Shown here in pieces: positions 1-8,923 of a stretch of 64,000 nt of DNA. The first letter of the stretch is position 1; the number at the start of each line of letters is the position of its first letter. Below the pieces are notes generated by a model. The model was given only the letters and a program-made list of their open reading frames with translations, searched no databases and was not told where the DNA came from. The position numbers and the translations under genes were made by a program. Source of the stretch: Buttiauxella sp965119215. Lineage in GTDB: Bacteria > Pseudomonadota > Gammaproteobacteria > Enterobacterales > Enterobacteriaceae. The DNA lies in NCBI GenBank assembly GCA_965119215.1, contig CBCPKK010000018.1:88292-152291 (forward strand), read 5' to 3'.

Positions 1-785
1 ATGCGCTGTTCAGTAATGTCGACTGGGATCATGACGATCACCACGACGATGATTACCACCATCATGATGATGGCTATCACGGCGGTGGCGGCAATAATAT
101 CAACATTAACAACGTGAATAACTTCAACCATATTTCTGGGCAAAACCTCCAGAAGAACAATGTGGCCTGGCAGCATAATCCCGCCTACCGTAACGGCGTT
201 CCGTACCACGACAACAATGTTGCCCAGCGCTACCATCAGACCAATGTCGCAGGCGGCCTGAGCGCTACCCAAAACGCCCCTGTCAATCGTGATGCCCAAC
301 GGCAAGCGGCTGCGACGCAATTGCAGCAGAACAAAGGGAAAATTGACGCAGCGGCTCCGCAGTTGGCTTCGCGCGATGCCCAGCGCCAGGCTTCATCTAA
401 ACAACTCAATCAGATTGCTCAGCGCAATAACTACCGTGGCTATGATTCACAAAATGCTGATGCCCGTCGCAGCGCGGCGAAAGAACAGTTCAACCACTCT
501 ACGCCTCAGCAACAGCAGCAACGCAGAGATACGGCAAAGAATCAGGTTAACCATCCAACCGCACAACAGCAGCAGCGTCGCGATACGCACCAGCAAAATC
601 CGCAACAGCGTCAGCAACGGGTGCAATCGGCACATTCCAACGCGCTAAGCGGGAATGACAGTCGCTCCCCTTCGTGGCAGGCACAAAACCAGCGCGGGCA
701 ACAAAGTCTTAATCGCTCAGCGATAAGTCACGAGCCACGCGCTGCTGCCCGTAGTTCTGAACATCGTGAATTTCATCGTCGCTAA
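1..785 (+). CDS. yacH: YacH-like DUF3300 protein, C-terminal part (gene cut by window edge)
   Basis: The reading frame is open from position 3 to the TAA at 785, so only the C-terminal 260 or so residues are present and the start lies outside the window. The first visible stretch is rich in His, Asp, Gly and Asn (NVDWDHDD, then GGGGNNININNVNN), which is typical of the end of the DUF3300 domain of YacH. The rest is low-complexity and rich in Gln, Asn, Arg and His, with repeated units of the type DAQRQA(A/S) and QQQQRRDT. Its position directly before a DUF2950 gene and lpdA matches yacH in enterobacteria. The family is generally exported, but no signal peptide can be checked here. Function unknown. 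The internal ATG at 114 is not a natural start because the frame is coding before it. Confidence 0.85.
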   Translation, partial: ALFSNVDWDHDDHHDDDYHHHDDGYHGGGGNNININNVNNFNHISGQNLQKNNVAWQHNPAYRNGVPYHDNNVAQRYHQTNVAGGLSATQNAPVNRDAQRQAAATQLQQNKGKIDAAAPQLASRDAQRQASSKQLNQIAQRNNYRGYDSQNADARRSAAKEQFNHSTPQQQQQRRDTAKNQVNHPTAQQQQRRDTHQQNPQQRQQRVQSAHSNALSGNDSRSPSWQAQNQRGQQSLNRSAISHEPRAAARSSEHREFHRR

Positions 786-797
786 AGGGGAGGCATC

Positions 798-1646
798 ATG
801 AAAAATCGTATGAAGTTAAGTGTACTAGTAATGCTGATGCTGCCTACCTTTGTTCAGGCGCAACAACAGTTCACCACGCCAGAGCTGGCAGCAAACTCGT
901 TTGCTAATGCCGTTATCAGCCAGGATAAAGCGGCGCTCACCGAGGTGCTTGGCGATAACTGGCAACAGTATCTTCCTGATGACAAAGCCGATCCTGAAGC
1001 CGTCGCACGGTTTATCCGTGACTGGAAAGTCAGCCATAACATCGAGCAAAAGGGAGACACCGCGCACCTGAACGTGGGGCAGGAAAATTGGCAGTTGCCT
1101 ATTCCGATGGTGAAATCCGAAACAGGCTGGCATTTCGATATGCAGCGTGCTGCGGATGAAATCCTCACGCGCACCATTGGCCTGAATGAGCTTTCCGCGA
1201 TTCAGGCAATCCATGCTTATGTTGCCGCGCAGCAGGATTATTATCAGCTAGAAAAGCAGTACGCCCAAAAATTTGCCAGCAGCGAAGGCAAGAAAGATGG
1301 TCTGTACTGGCCCGCTTCTGCTGGTGAAGCCCCTAGTCCGCTTGGCCCAAGTTTCAGCCCGGTGCAGCCGGGAATGGGTTATCACGGCTATCACTTCCGC
1401 ATTCTTACAGCCCAGGGCGCAAACGCACCGGGTGGCGAGAAGAGCTATATCAGCGACGGGAAAATGGTAGAGGGCTTTGCGTTAATCGCCTGGCCTGTGG
1501 AATATGGGCAAACAGGGATCGCCACCTTTATGGTGGATAATCAGGGGTTGGTTTATCAGAAGGATTTAGGCGAACAAACGGCTGAGAAAGTGGCAGAGAT
1601 AAAACAATTTAACCCGGATAAAAGCTGGCAGGACGTGCAGCAGTAG
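798..1646 (+). CDS. Exported DUF2950 family protein
   Basis: Encodes 282 residues. Residues 1 to about 21 form a classical signal peptide (basic MKNRMK, hydrophobic core, then FVQA before QQQF), so the product is probably periplasmic. The body fits the DUF2950 family, including the conserved GYHGYHFRIL and GFALIAWP stretches near residues 195-230. It starts 12 bases after yacH with an AGGGGAGG-type ribosome site at 786-793, so the two genes are almost certainly co-transcribed. Function is unknown. Pairing with a DUF3300 protein suggests a shared envelope role, which is inference only. E. coli K-12 lacks this gene beside yacH as far as I recall. Confidence 0.85.
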   Translation: MKNRMKLSVLVMLMLPTFVQAQQQFTTPELAANSFANAVISQDKAALTEVLGDNWQQYLPDDKADPEAVARFIRDWKVSHNIEQKGDTAHLNVGQENWQLPIPMVKSETGWHFDMQRAADEILTRTIGLNELSAIQAIHAYVAAQQDYYQLEKQYAQKFASSEGKKDGLYWPASAGEAPSPLGPSFSPVQPGMGYHGYHFRILTAQGANAPGGEKSYISDGKMVEGFALIAWPVEYGQTGIATFMVDNQGLVYQKDLGEQTAEKVAEIKQFNPDKSWQDVQQ

Positions 1647-1652
1647 TGAAAT

Positions 1653-1679
1653 AAAAAAAGCGGCCTAAGCCGCTTTTTT
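1653..1679. terminator. Bidirectional terminator between DUF2950 gene and lpdA
   Basis: AAAAAAGCGGC, loop CTAA, then GCCGCTTTTTT. The GC stem is flanked by an A-run and a T-run, so it can end transcripts from both sides: yacH-DUF2950 on plus and the pdh operon on minus. Confidence 0.85.
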
Positions 1680-1695
1680 CTTAACCATCAGGCGA

Positions 1696-3120
1696 TTACT
1701 TCTTTTTCGCTTTCGGGTTTGGCAGGTCGGTGATGCTACCTTCGAAAATCTCAGCAGCCAGACCTACAGACTCGTGCAGAGTCGGGTGCGCGTGGATGGT
1801 GAGCGCGATGTCTTCTGCGTCACAACCCATTTCGATAGCCAGACCGATTTCGCCCAACAGCTCGCCGCCGTTAGTCCCGACAATAGCACCACCGATAACA
1901 CGGTGAGTTTCTTTGTCGAAAATCAGTTTGGTCATACCGTCTGCGCAATCAGAAGCGATAGCACGGCCAGAAGCAGCCCACGGGAAGGTGGCGGTTTCGT
2001 AGCTGATGCCTTTTTCTTTCGCTTCTTTCTCAGTCAGACCAACCCAGGCAACTTCCGGCTCAGTGTACGCGATAGAAGGAATCACTTTCGGGTCGAAGTA
2101 GTGCTTCATGCCCGCGATAACTTCTGCCGCAACGTGGCCTTCGTGAACACCTTTGTGTGCCAGCATTGGTTGGCCAACGATGTCGCCGATAGCATAGATG
2201 TGCGGCACGTTAGTGCGCATTTGCTTGTCGGTACGGATGAAGCCGCGATCGTCAACTTCAACGCCAGCAGCGCCTGCATCCAGCTGCTTACCGTTAGGTA
2301 CGCGGCCGATAGCAACCAGCACGGCGTCATAACGCTGTGGTTCTGCAGGGGCTTTTTTGCCTTCCATTGTGACGTAGATGCCATCTTCTTTGGCTTCAAC
2401 AGCAGTCACTTTGGTTTCCAGCATCAGGTTGAATTGCTTGCTGATACGCTTGGTGAAGACTTTCACCACGTCTTTGTCGGCAGCCGGGATAACCTGGTCA
2501 AACATTTCAACCACGTCAATCTCTGAACCCAGCGCATGGTACACCGTACCCATTTCCAGACCGATGATACCGCCGCCCATAACCAGCATGCGTTTTGGTA
2601 CAGCTTTCAGTTCCAGAGCGTCGGTAGAATCCCATACGCGTGGATCTTCATGCGGAATGAATGGCAGCTGAATCGGACGAGAACCCGCCGCGATGATTGC
2701 GTTATCAAAGGTGATGGTCGTTGGACCATTTTCGCCTTCAACAACCAGGGTGTTAGCGCCGGTAAATTTACCCAGGCCAGTCACCACTTTAACTTTACGA
2801 CCTTTCGCCATACCCGACAGGCCACCAGTCAACTGGTTGATAACCTTTTCTTTCCAGGTACGAATTTTGTCGATGTCAGTTTTCGGCTCGCCGAAAACGA
2901 TGCCGTGCTCAGCCAAAGCTTTCGCTTCTTCGATAACTTTAGCAACGTGCAACAGGGCTTTAGAAGGGATACAGCCAACGTTCAGACAAACACCACCGAG
3001 GGTGCTGTAACGTTCAACAATAATAGTTTCCAGACCTAAATCAGCGCAACGGAAGGCAGCAGAATAACCTGCGGGGCCTGCCCCAAGTACCACGACCTGA
3101 GTTTTGATTTCAGTACTCAT
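1696..3120 (-). CDS. lpdA: Dihydrolipoamide dehydrogenase (E3)
   Basis: This 474-residue flavoprotein reoxidises the lipoyl groups of the pyruvate and 2-oxoglutarate dehydrogenases and the glycine cleavage H protein, passing electrons to NAD+. Visible features are the FAD-binding GAGPAG at residues 13-18, the redox-active disulfide C45-LNVG-C50, the NAD-binding GGGIIGLEMG near 180, and HAHPTLHE near the C terminus with the catalytic His. Two ATGs lie in tandem. I chose the second (3118-3120) because it is 5 bases from the AGAGG ribosome site, against 2 for the first, and it gives the usual length. It is the last gene of pdhR-aceE-aceF-lpdA, but the 200-bp gap behind aceF holds a terminator and a probable separate promoter. 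Confidence 0.98.
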   Translation of the reverse strand: MSTEIKTQVVVLGAGPAGYSAAFRCADLGLETIIVERYSTLGGVCLNVGCIPSKALLHVAKVIEEAKALAEHGIVFGEPKTDIDKIRTWKEKVINQLTGGLSGMAKGRKVKVVTGLGKFTGANTLVVEGENGPTTITFDNAIIAAGSRPIQLPFIPHEDPRVWDSTDALELKAVPKRMLVMGGGIIGLEMGTVYHALGSEIDVVEMFDQVIPAADKDVVKVFTKRISKQFNLMLETKVTAVEAKEDGIYVTMEGKKAPAEPQRYDAVLVAIGRVPNGKQLDAGAAGVEVDDRGFIRTDKQMRTNVPHIYAIGDIVGQPMLAHKGVHEGHVAAEVIAGMKHYFDPKVIPSIAYTEPEVAWVGLTEKEAKEKGISYETATFPWAASGRAIASDCADGMTKLIFDKETHRVIGGAIVGTNGGELLGEIGLAIEMGCDAEDIALTIHAHPTLHESVGLAAEIFEGSITDLPNPKAKKK

Positions 3121-3196
3121 CATGACCTCTTAATTTATTTCCGGCGGTCCCTGGTCTTTTAACGCCCATCGCCACCGGGACGTTCTATCCGCCCGC

Positions 3197-3225
3197 AGTT
3201 TACAAAATTGTTAACAAATTTGAAA
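3197..3225 (-). promoter_or_regulatory. Candidate lpdA promoter
   Basis: On the minus strand, TTTCAA and TAACT-type TAAACT are spaced by 17 bases, with the palindrome TTGTTAACAA inside the spacer. An independent lpd promoter is established in E. coli, and GTTAAC-like repeats resemble ArcA sites. The -35 match is poor, so the exact boxes are inference. Confidence 0.4.
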
Positions 3226-3290
3226 CAACAAACGGCAAACGATTTGTATTTTTGCACCTGATAATCTCAAACAGCATCATGAGATTACCA

Positions 3291-3320
3291 GAAAAAAGCC
3301 GACCGAAAGGCCGGCTTTTT
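3291..3320 (-). terminator. Terminator after aceF
   Basis: AAAAAGCCG pairs with CGGCTTTTT around a GAAA-tipped loop. Read on the minus strand it ends in a run of six Ts just past the aceF stop. It probably reduces read-through into lpdA. Confidence 0.8.
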
Positions 3321-3323
3321 GGC

Positions 3324-5207
3324 TTACATCACCAGGCGGCGAATATCGGCCAGCGTGTTGTTGATGATGGTGATGAAGCGCGCACCATCAGCACCGTCAA
3401 TTACGCGGTGGTCGAAGGACAGAGACATCGGCATCATCAGACGCGGAGTGAACTCTTTACCGTTCCAGACTGGCTCTATAGCAGACTTAGAGACACCCAG
3501 GATAGCCACTTCTGGCGCGTTAACGATTGGCGCAAAGTGAGTCGTCCCGATACCGCCAAGGCTTGAGATAGTGAAGCAACCGCCCTGCATTTCGCCAGCA
3601 GTCAACTTGCCATCACGCGCTTTCCTGGAGATAGCCATCAGTTCACGAGACAGTTCAGAGATGCTCTTCTTGTTCACATCTTTGAATACCGGAACCACTA
3701 AACCGTTTGGCGTATCAACCGCAACACCGATGTTGATGTATTTTTTCAGCGTCAGCTTCTGACCATCTTCGGACAGGGAGCTGTTGAAGCGAGGCATTTG
3801 CTCAAGAGCAGCAGCAACGGCTTTCATGATGAAGACCACTGGGGTGAACTTCACATCCAGCTTGCGTTTAGCAGCTTCTTCGTTCTGCTGCTTACGGAAT
3901 GCTTCGAGATCGGTGATATCGGTTTTGTCGAAGTGCGTAACATGCGGGATCATCACCCAGTTACGGCTCAGGTTAGCACCAGAGATTTTCTGGATACGGC
4001 CCAGTTCAACTTCTTCGATTTCGCCGAACTTGCTGAAATCAACTTTCGGCCATGGCAGCATGCCAGGCAGACCACCGCCAGTTGCAGCCGCTGGTGCCGC
4101 TTCAGCGCGTTTAACCGCGTCTTTCACGTAAGTCTGAACGTCTTCGCGCAGGATACGACCTTTACGGCCAGTCCCTTTCACTTTCGCCAGGTTCACACCA
4201 AATTCACGCGCCAGGCGACGAATCAGTGGAGTTGCATGGACGTAAGCGTCGTTTTCAGCAAATTCAGTTTTGCCTTCAGCTTTAGCGGGTGCAGCAGTTG
4301 GTTTCTGAGCTGCCGCCGCAGGAGCCGGAGCCGCTGCTTCTTGCTTAGCGGCTGGAGCCGGTGCTGCGCCTTCAACTTCGAAGACCATAATCAAGGAACC
4401 GGTAGACACTTTGTCGCCAGTATTGATTTTGATTTCTTTAACAACGCCAGCAAACGGAGCCGGGACTTCCATAGAGGCTTTGTCGCCTTCTACGGTGATC
4501 AGTGATTGTTCAGCGGCAACTTTATCGCCCACTTTAACCATCACTTCAGTCACTTCAACTTCGTCGCCGCCGATGTCTGGCACGTTCACTTCTTTCGCAG
4601 CAGATGCCGCTGGTGCTGCAGCCGGAGCGGCTTCAGCTTTGGTTTCAGTTGCAGCCGGTGCAGCACCCGCCACTTCGAAGACCATGATCAGAGAACCCGT
4701 AGACACTTTGTCACCGGCGCTGATTTTGATTTCTTTTACAACGCCTGCGAACGGCGCTGGCACTTCCATAGACGCTTTGTCACCTTCAACGGTGATGAGA
4801 CTTTGCTCTGCTTCTACTTTGTCGCCAACTTTAACCATGACTTCGGTAATTTCTACTTCGTCACCGCCGATGTCTGGCACGTTCACTTCTTTTGCCGCAG
4901 CTGCTGCTGGAGCGGCCGCTGGCGCTGCTTCTTTCTTCTCTTCAGCCTTTGCAGGTGCAGCTTGCGCTACACCTTCGGCGGATTCGAAAATCATGATCAG
5001 TTTGCCGGTTTCAACTTTGTCACCCACCGCAACTTTGATCTCTTTGACCACGCCTGCTTGCGGAGAAGGAACTTCCATTGAAGCCTTATCACCTTCCACG
5101 GAAATGATCGACTGTTCAGCTTCAACTTTGTCGCCCACTTTCACCATGATTTCGGTGACTTCAACTTCGTCTGCACCAATGTCCGGTACGTTGATTTCGA
5201 TAGCCAT
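3324..5207 (-). CDS. aceF: Pyruvate dehydrogenase E2, dihydrolipoyl acetyltransferase
   Basis: This 627-residue core of the pyruvate dehydrogenase complex transfers acetyl groups from E1 to CoA. Three lipoyl domains sit in tandem (roughly residues 1-80, 105-185 and 206-285), each with the GDKASMEVP lipoylation motif (first Lys at 41). They are joined by long Ala/Pro-rich linkers (AAPAAAPAAAAA type). A peripheral subunit-binding domain follows (ATPLIRRLAREFGV, near 330-365), then the catalytic domain ending with SFDHRVIDGADG, the DHRxxDG active-site motif. The second and third lipoyl domains are almost identical. It starts 15 bases behind the aceE stop. Confidence 0.98.
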   Translation of the reverse strand: MAIEINVPDIGADEVEVTEIMVKVGDKVEAEQSIISVEGDKASMEVPSPQAGVVKEIKVAVGDKVETGKLIMIFESAEGVAQAAPAKAEEKKEAAPAAAPAAAAAKEVNVPDIGGDEVEITEVMVKVGDKVEAEQSLITVEGDKASMEVPAPFAGVVKEIKISAGDKVSTGSLIMVFEVAGAAPAATETKAEAAPAAAPAASAAKEVNVPDIGGDEVEVTEVMVKVGDKVAAEQSLITVEGDKASMEVPAPFAGVVKEIKINTGDKVSTGSLIMVFEVEGAAPAPAAKQEAAAPAPAAAAQKPTAAPAKAEGKTEFAENDAYVHATPLIRRLAREFGVNLAKVKGTGRKGRILREDVQTYVKDAVKRAEAAPAAATGGGLPGMLPWPKVDFSKFGEIEEVELGRIQKISGANLSRNWVMIPHVTHFDKTDITDLEAFRKQQNEEAAKRKLDVKFTPVVFIMKAVAAALEQMPRFNSSLSEDGQKLTLKKYINIGVAVDTPNGLVVPVFKDVNKKSISELSRELMAISRKARDGKLTAGEMQGGCFTISSLGGIGTTHFAPIVNAPEVAILGVSKSAIEPVWNGKEFTPRLMMPMSLSFDHRVIDGADGARFITIINNTLADIRRLVM

Positions 5208-5222
5208 TTTATTCTTTACCTC

Positions 5223-7886
5223 TTATGCCAGACGCGGGTTGACTTTATCTGCATCGATGTTGAATTTGGTGATAGCGTCAGCCACCACTTTCTTATCGAT
5301 TTCGCCACGTTTAGCCAGTTCGCCAAGTGCCGCAACAACCACATAAGATGCGTCCACTTCGAAGTGGTGACGCAGGTTTTCGCGGCTGTCTGAACGACCG
5401 AAGCCATCAGTACCCAGTACGCGGTAATCGCTTGCCGGGATGAAGTTACGGATCTGCTCAGCGAACAGTTTCATATAGTCAGTAGATGCCACGGCTGGTG
5501 CATCACTCAGGATCTGAGCAACGTACGGTACGCGTGGTTCTGCCGTTGGGTGCAGCATGTTCCAGCGCTCACAGTCCTGACCATCACGAGCCAGTTCAGT
5601 GAAGGAAGTTACGCTGAATACATCAGAGCCAACGCCGTAGTCTTTAGCCAGGATCTGTGCTGCTTCACGTACGTGACGCAGGATAGAACCAGAGCCCATC
5701 AGCTGTACTTTACCTTTGCTGCCTTCCACGGTTTCTAACTTGTAGATACCTTTACGGATGCCTTCTTCCGCGCCTTCTGGCATGGCTGGCATGTGGTAGT
5801 TTTCGTTCAGCGTAGTGATGTAGTAATAAACGTTCTCTTGCGCGTCACCGTACATACGAACCAGACCGTCATGCATGATGACAGCAACTTCGTAAGCGTA
5901 AGCCGGATCGTAAGAGATACAGTTAGGGATAGTCAGAGACTGAATATGGCTGTGACCATCTTCGTGCTGCAGACCTTCACCGTTAAGCGTTGTACGACCA
6001 GAAGTCCCACCGACCAGGAAGCCACGCGCCTGTTGGTCACCCGCAGCCCAGCACAGGTCGCCAATACGTTGGAAACCGAACATGGAGTAGTAGATGTAGA
6101 ACGGGATCATTGGCAGATCGTTGGTGCTGTAAGAAGTCGCTGCGGCCAACCAGGATGAACCTGCGCCCAGTTCGTTGATACCTTCTTGCAGAATCTGACC
6201 TTTCTCGTCTTCTTTATAGTAGGCAACCTGCTCACGGTCCTGCGGGGTGTACTGCTGGCCGTTCGGGCTGTAAATACCAATCTGACGGAACAGACCTTCC
6301 ATACCGAAAGTACGCGCTTCATCGGCGATGATTGGCACTAAACGATCTTTGATGGAATCGTTCTTCAACATCACGTTCAGGGCACGAACGAAAGCGATGG
6401 TGGTAGAGATTTCTTTCTTCTGCTCTTCTAACAGAGAACCGAAGTCAGCCAGGGTAGGCATTTCCAGTTTCTCGGTGAATTTTGGCAGACGCGTCGGCAG
6501 GTAGCCGTTCAGTTTCTCACGCTGGCCATGCAGATATTTGTGCTCTTCGCTGCCTTCTTCGAACTTAATGTATGGCAGATTTTCGATTTCAGCATCGGTC
6601 ACAGGCACATTGAAACGGTCACGGACATAACGCACGCCGTCCATGTTCATTTTCTTAACCTGGTGCGCGATGTTTTTACCTTCGGCAGTCTCACCCATGC
6701 CATAACCTTTAACGGTATGAGCCAGGATTACAGTTGCTTTGCCTTTGGTTTCTTGCGCGTTTTTCAGTGCAGCGTAGATTTTCTTAGGATCGTGGCCGCC
6801 ACGGTTCAGAGCCCAAATCTCGTCGTCGGACATATCTTTAACCAGTGCAGCAGTTTCTGGATATTTACCGAAGAAGTGCTCACGAACGTAAGCGCCATTT
6901 TTAGATTTGAAGGTCTGGTAGTCACCGTCAACGGTTTCGCCCATCAACTGCAGCAGTTTACCGCTGGTATCTTTACGCAGCAGAGCATCCCAACGAGAGC
7001 CCCAAATCACTTTAATCACGTTCCAGCCAGCACCCGCGAAGATACCTTCCAGTTCGTTAATGATTTTGCCGTTACCGGTGACCGGGCCATCAAGACGCTG
7101 CAAGTTACAGTTGATGATGAAGCACAGGTTGTCCAGCTTCTCACGGGTCGCGATAGTGATCGCCCCTTTGGATTCTGGCTCATCCATTTCACCGTCGCCC
7201 AGGAACGCATAAACGCGCTGTGCGGAGGTGTCTTTCAGACCACGGTGTTCCAGGTATTTCTGGAACTTAGCCTGATAGATAGCACCGATTGGACCCAAAC
7301 CCATAGAAACGGTCGGGAACTGCCAGAATTCAGGCATCAATTTCGGGTGCGGATAAGAGGACAGACCATTACCGTGAACTTCCTGACGGAAATTGTTCAT
7401 CTGGTCTTCAGTCAGGCGGCCTTCAAGGAAAGCACGTGCATATACGCCTGGGGAGATGTGGCCCTGGAAGTAAACCAGATCGCCGCCATCTTTCTCATTG
7501 CGAGCGCGGAAGAAGTGGTTGAAACACACGTCATACACGGTTGCAGAAGACTGGAAAGAAGACATATGGCCGCCCAGATCGAGGTCTTTTTTAGACGCAC
7601 GCAGGACGGTCATGATGGCGTTCCAACGGATAGCAGAACGAATACGGCGTTCCAGCTCCAGATTCCCCGGATATTCCGGTTCATCTTCAACGGCGATGGA
7701 GTTTACGTACTGGCGGGCAGCAGAACCTGCTGCGATTTTTACTCCACCTTTACGGGCTTCGCTCAGTAATTGATCGATCAAATACTGTGCGCGCTCAACA
7801 CCTTCTTCACGGATGACCGATTCGATCGCCTGTTGCCAGTCGCGAGTTTCGATCGGATCCACGTCATTTGGGAAACGTTCTGACAT
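5223..7886 (-). CDS. aceE: Pyruvate dehydrogenase E1 component, homodimeric type
   Basis: This 887-residue thiamine diphosphate enzyme decarboxylates pyruvate and reductively acetylates the lipoyl arms of AceF. The ThDP/Mg motif is visible as GDGEMDEPES, with the closing Asn in IINCN near residue 260. The length equals that of E. coli AceE. The gene lies between pdhR and aceF. The 148 bp separating it from pdhR carry a strong inverted repeat, described separately. The start ATG is preceded by GGAATACC on the minus strand. Confidence 0.98.
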   Translation of the reverse strand: MSERFPNDVDPIETRDWQQAIESVIREEGVERAQYLIDQLLSEARKGGVKIAAGSAARQYVNSIAVEDEPEYPGNLELERRIRSAIRWNAIMTVLRASKKDLDLGGHMSSFQSSATVYDVCFNHFFRARNEKDGGDLVYFQGHISPGVYARAFLEGRLTEDQMNNFRQEVHGNGLSSYPHPKLMPEFWQFPTVSMGLGPIGAIYQAKFQKYLEHRGLKDTSAQRVYAFLGDGEMDEPESKGAITIATREKLDNLCFIINCNLQRLDGPVTGNGKIINELEGIFAGAGWNVIKVIWGSRWDALLRKDTSGKLLQLMGETVDGDYQTFKSKNGAYVREHFFGKYPETAALVKDMSDDEIWALNRGGHDPKKIYAALKNAQETKGKATVILAHTVKGYGMGETAEGKNIAHQVKKMNMDGVRYVRDRFNVPVTDAEIENLPYIKFEEGSEEHKYLHGQREKLNGYLPTRLPKFTEKLEMPTLADFGSLLEEQKKEISTTIAFVRALNVMLKNDSIKDRLVPIIADEARTFGMEGLFRQIGIYSPNGQQYTPQDREQVAYYKEDEKGQILQEGINELGAGSSWLAAATSYSTNDLPMIPFYIYYSMFGFQRIGDLCWAAGDQQARGFLVGGTSGRTTLNGEGLQHEDGHSHIQSLTIPNCISYDPAYAYEVAVIMHDGLVRMYGDAQENVYYYITTLNENYHMPAMPEGAEEGIRKGIYKLETVEGSKGKVQLMGSGSILRHVREAAQILAKDYGVGSDVFSVTSFTELARDGQDCERWNMLHPTAEPRVPYVAQILSDAPAVASTDYMKLFAEQIRNFIPASDYRVLGTDGFGRSDSRENLRHHFEVDASYVVVAALGELAKRGEIDKKVVADAITKFNIDADKVNPRLA

Positions 7887-7927
7887 GGGTGGTATTCCTT
7901 ATCTGTGTCTAATACGTTGATTATCTG

Positions 7928-7976
7928 GAACCTGTCCCATTGTGCTTTCCTTGAAAAAACACAATAAGACAGGTTC
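7928..7976. repeat. Long inverted repeat in the pdhR-aceE intergenic leader
   Basis: GAACCTGTC plus ATTGTG on the left pair with CACAAT plus GACAGGTTC on the right, separated by two mismatched bases in the stem and a 15-base loop (7945-7959). It sits 42 to 90 bases before the aceE start. On the minus strand no T-run follows the stem directly, so it is not a standard terminator. A second near-palindrome (GTCTGAAATTCAGAC, 8019-8033) overlaps the region just past the pdhR stop. It could protect the 5' end of a processed aceEF message or attenuate read-through from pdhR. Confidence 0.7.
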
Positions 7977-8034
7977 TGCGTTTAGTTGCCGCGCTCTAAA
8001 AAATGGCGCTTATAGAGGTCTGAAATTCAGACTC

Positions 8035-8799
8035 TTATTCCTTACGTTGCTGTAAGCGCCGCAGAGAACGTTCTCGACGACTCTGTTCGCGGCTGCGATC
8101 CAGCAATATTTCTTCGATAAATGCCAGGTGACGGTGCGACGCTTCACGCGCCTGCTCCGGCTGGCGAGCCATAATCGCCGCAAAAATGCTGGCGCGATGG
8201 CTGCTCACTTGCGCCAGCATTTCACGGCGCGCGTAGAGCAATTCAAAATTCTGGCGAACGTTTTGTTCGAGCATTGGCGACATACAGCGCAACAAGTGTA
8301 GTAGCACCACATTGTGGGCGGCTTCCGTTACGGCAATTTGATACTGCATAACAGCATCGGATTCCGCATCCAGGTCACCGGACTCTTGCGCTTGTTGAAT
8401 AGCAACATGACAGTCGCCAATACGTTTGAGATCTTCGTCCGTACCACGCAATGCAGCGTAATACGCAGCGATACCTTCAAGTGCGTGGCGGGTTTCTAGC
8501 AGATCAAACTGAGATTCAGGATGGTCAGACAGCAGTTCGACCAGCGGGTCGCTTAAACTTTGCCAAAGACTGTTTTGGACAAAAGTACCGCCGCCCTGAC
8601 GACGGAGCAGGAGTCCTTTCGCTTCGAGACGCTGAATGGCCTCACGCAGTGAAGGACGAGAAACGTCGAATTGTTTTGCCAATTCGCGCTCTGGTGGGAG
8701 TTTTTCGCCGGGACGCAAGGTTCCCTCGAGGATGAGAAACTCCAACTGCTGCTCAATCACATCGGATAATTTTGGTTGGCGGATTTTGCTGTAGGCCAT
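8035..8799 (-). CDS. pdhR: Pyruvate-responsive transcriptional repressor PdhR
   Basis: GntR/FadR-family regulator of 254 residues. The N-terminal winged helix-turn-helix covers about residues 9-77 (PPERELAKQFDVSRPSLREA is the recognition part), followed by an all-helical FCD effector domain. It represses its own operon and other central and respiratory genes, and pyruvate relieves binding. It is the first gene of the pdh operon, and its operator lies 63 bases before the start. The length equals the E. coli protein, so the ATG at 8797-8799 is secure. Confidence 0.98.
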   Translation of the reverse strand: MAYSKIRQPKLSDVIEQQLEFLILEGTLRPGEKLPPERELAKQFDVSRPSLREAIQRLEAKGLLLRRQGGGTFVQNSLWQSLSDPLVELLSDHPESQFDLLETRHALEGIAAYYAALRGTDEDLKRIGDCHVAIQQAQESGDLDAESDAVMQYQIAVTEAAHNVVLLHLLRCMSPMLEQNVRQNFELLYARREMLAQVSSHRASIFAAIMARQPEQAREASHRHLAFIEEILLDRSREQSRRERSLRRLQQRKE

Positions 8800-8861
8800 G
8801 TGTTCCCTGTCTCTGCCATTAGCCTGTATACCCTAATGCTTCAACTTATCTGGGTATAGTC

Positions 8862-8878
8862 AATTGGTATGACCAATT
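8862..8878. promoter_or_regulatory. PdhR operator
   Basis: AATTGGTATGACCAATT is a 17-bp palindrome that matches the PdhR consensus ATTGGTnnnACCAAT exactly in both half-sites. It sits just downstream of the predicted pdhR transcription start, where bound repressor would block transcription. Confidence 0.9.
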
Positions 8879-8894
8879 TCACATTCTTGACGCT

Positions 8895-8923
8895 AAAGTA
8901 ACAAAGTATTCACCTTCTGTCCA
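8895..8923 (-). promoter_or_regulatory. pdhR operon promoter
   Basis: Minus-strand TGGACA (-35, 8918-8923) and TACTTT (-10, 8895-8900) are spaced by 17 bases. A start about 7 bases beyond the -10 places the PdhR operator at roughly +10 to +27, the arrangement known for E. coli pdhR. Confidence 0.65.

Noticed and set aside
289..648. Alternative-frame and antisense ORFs inside the yacH tail
   Set aside because: Caused by CAG/CAA-rich low-complexity sequence that leaves other frames open.
3324..5207. Tandem DNA repeats in aceF as a possible repeat element
   Set aside because: Explained by three homologous lipoyl domains within one intact protein.
4411..5346. 311-codon Ala/Ser/Thr-rich frame antisense to aceF
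   Set aside because: Its repeats are the reverse reading of the lipoyl domains and Ala-Pro linkers. AceF is certain on the other strand.
6528..7769. 413-codon open frame on plus, antisense to aceE
   Set aside because: It is the mirror of a highly expressed gene with strong codon bias. It has no ribosome site, and no family features are visible.
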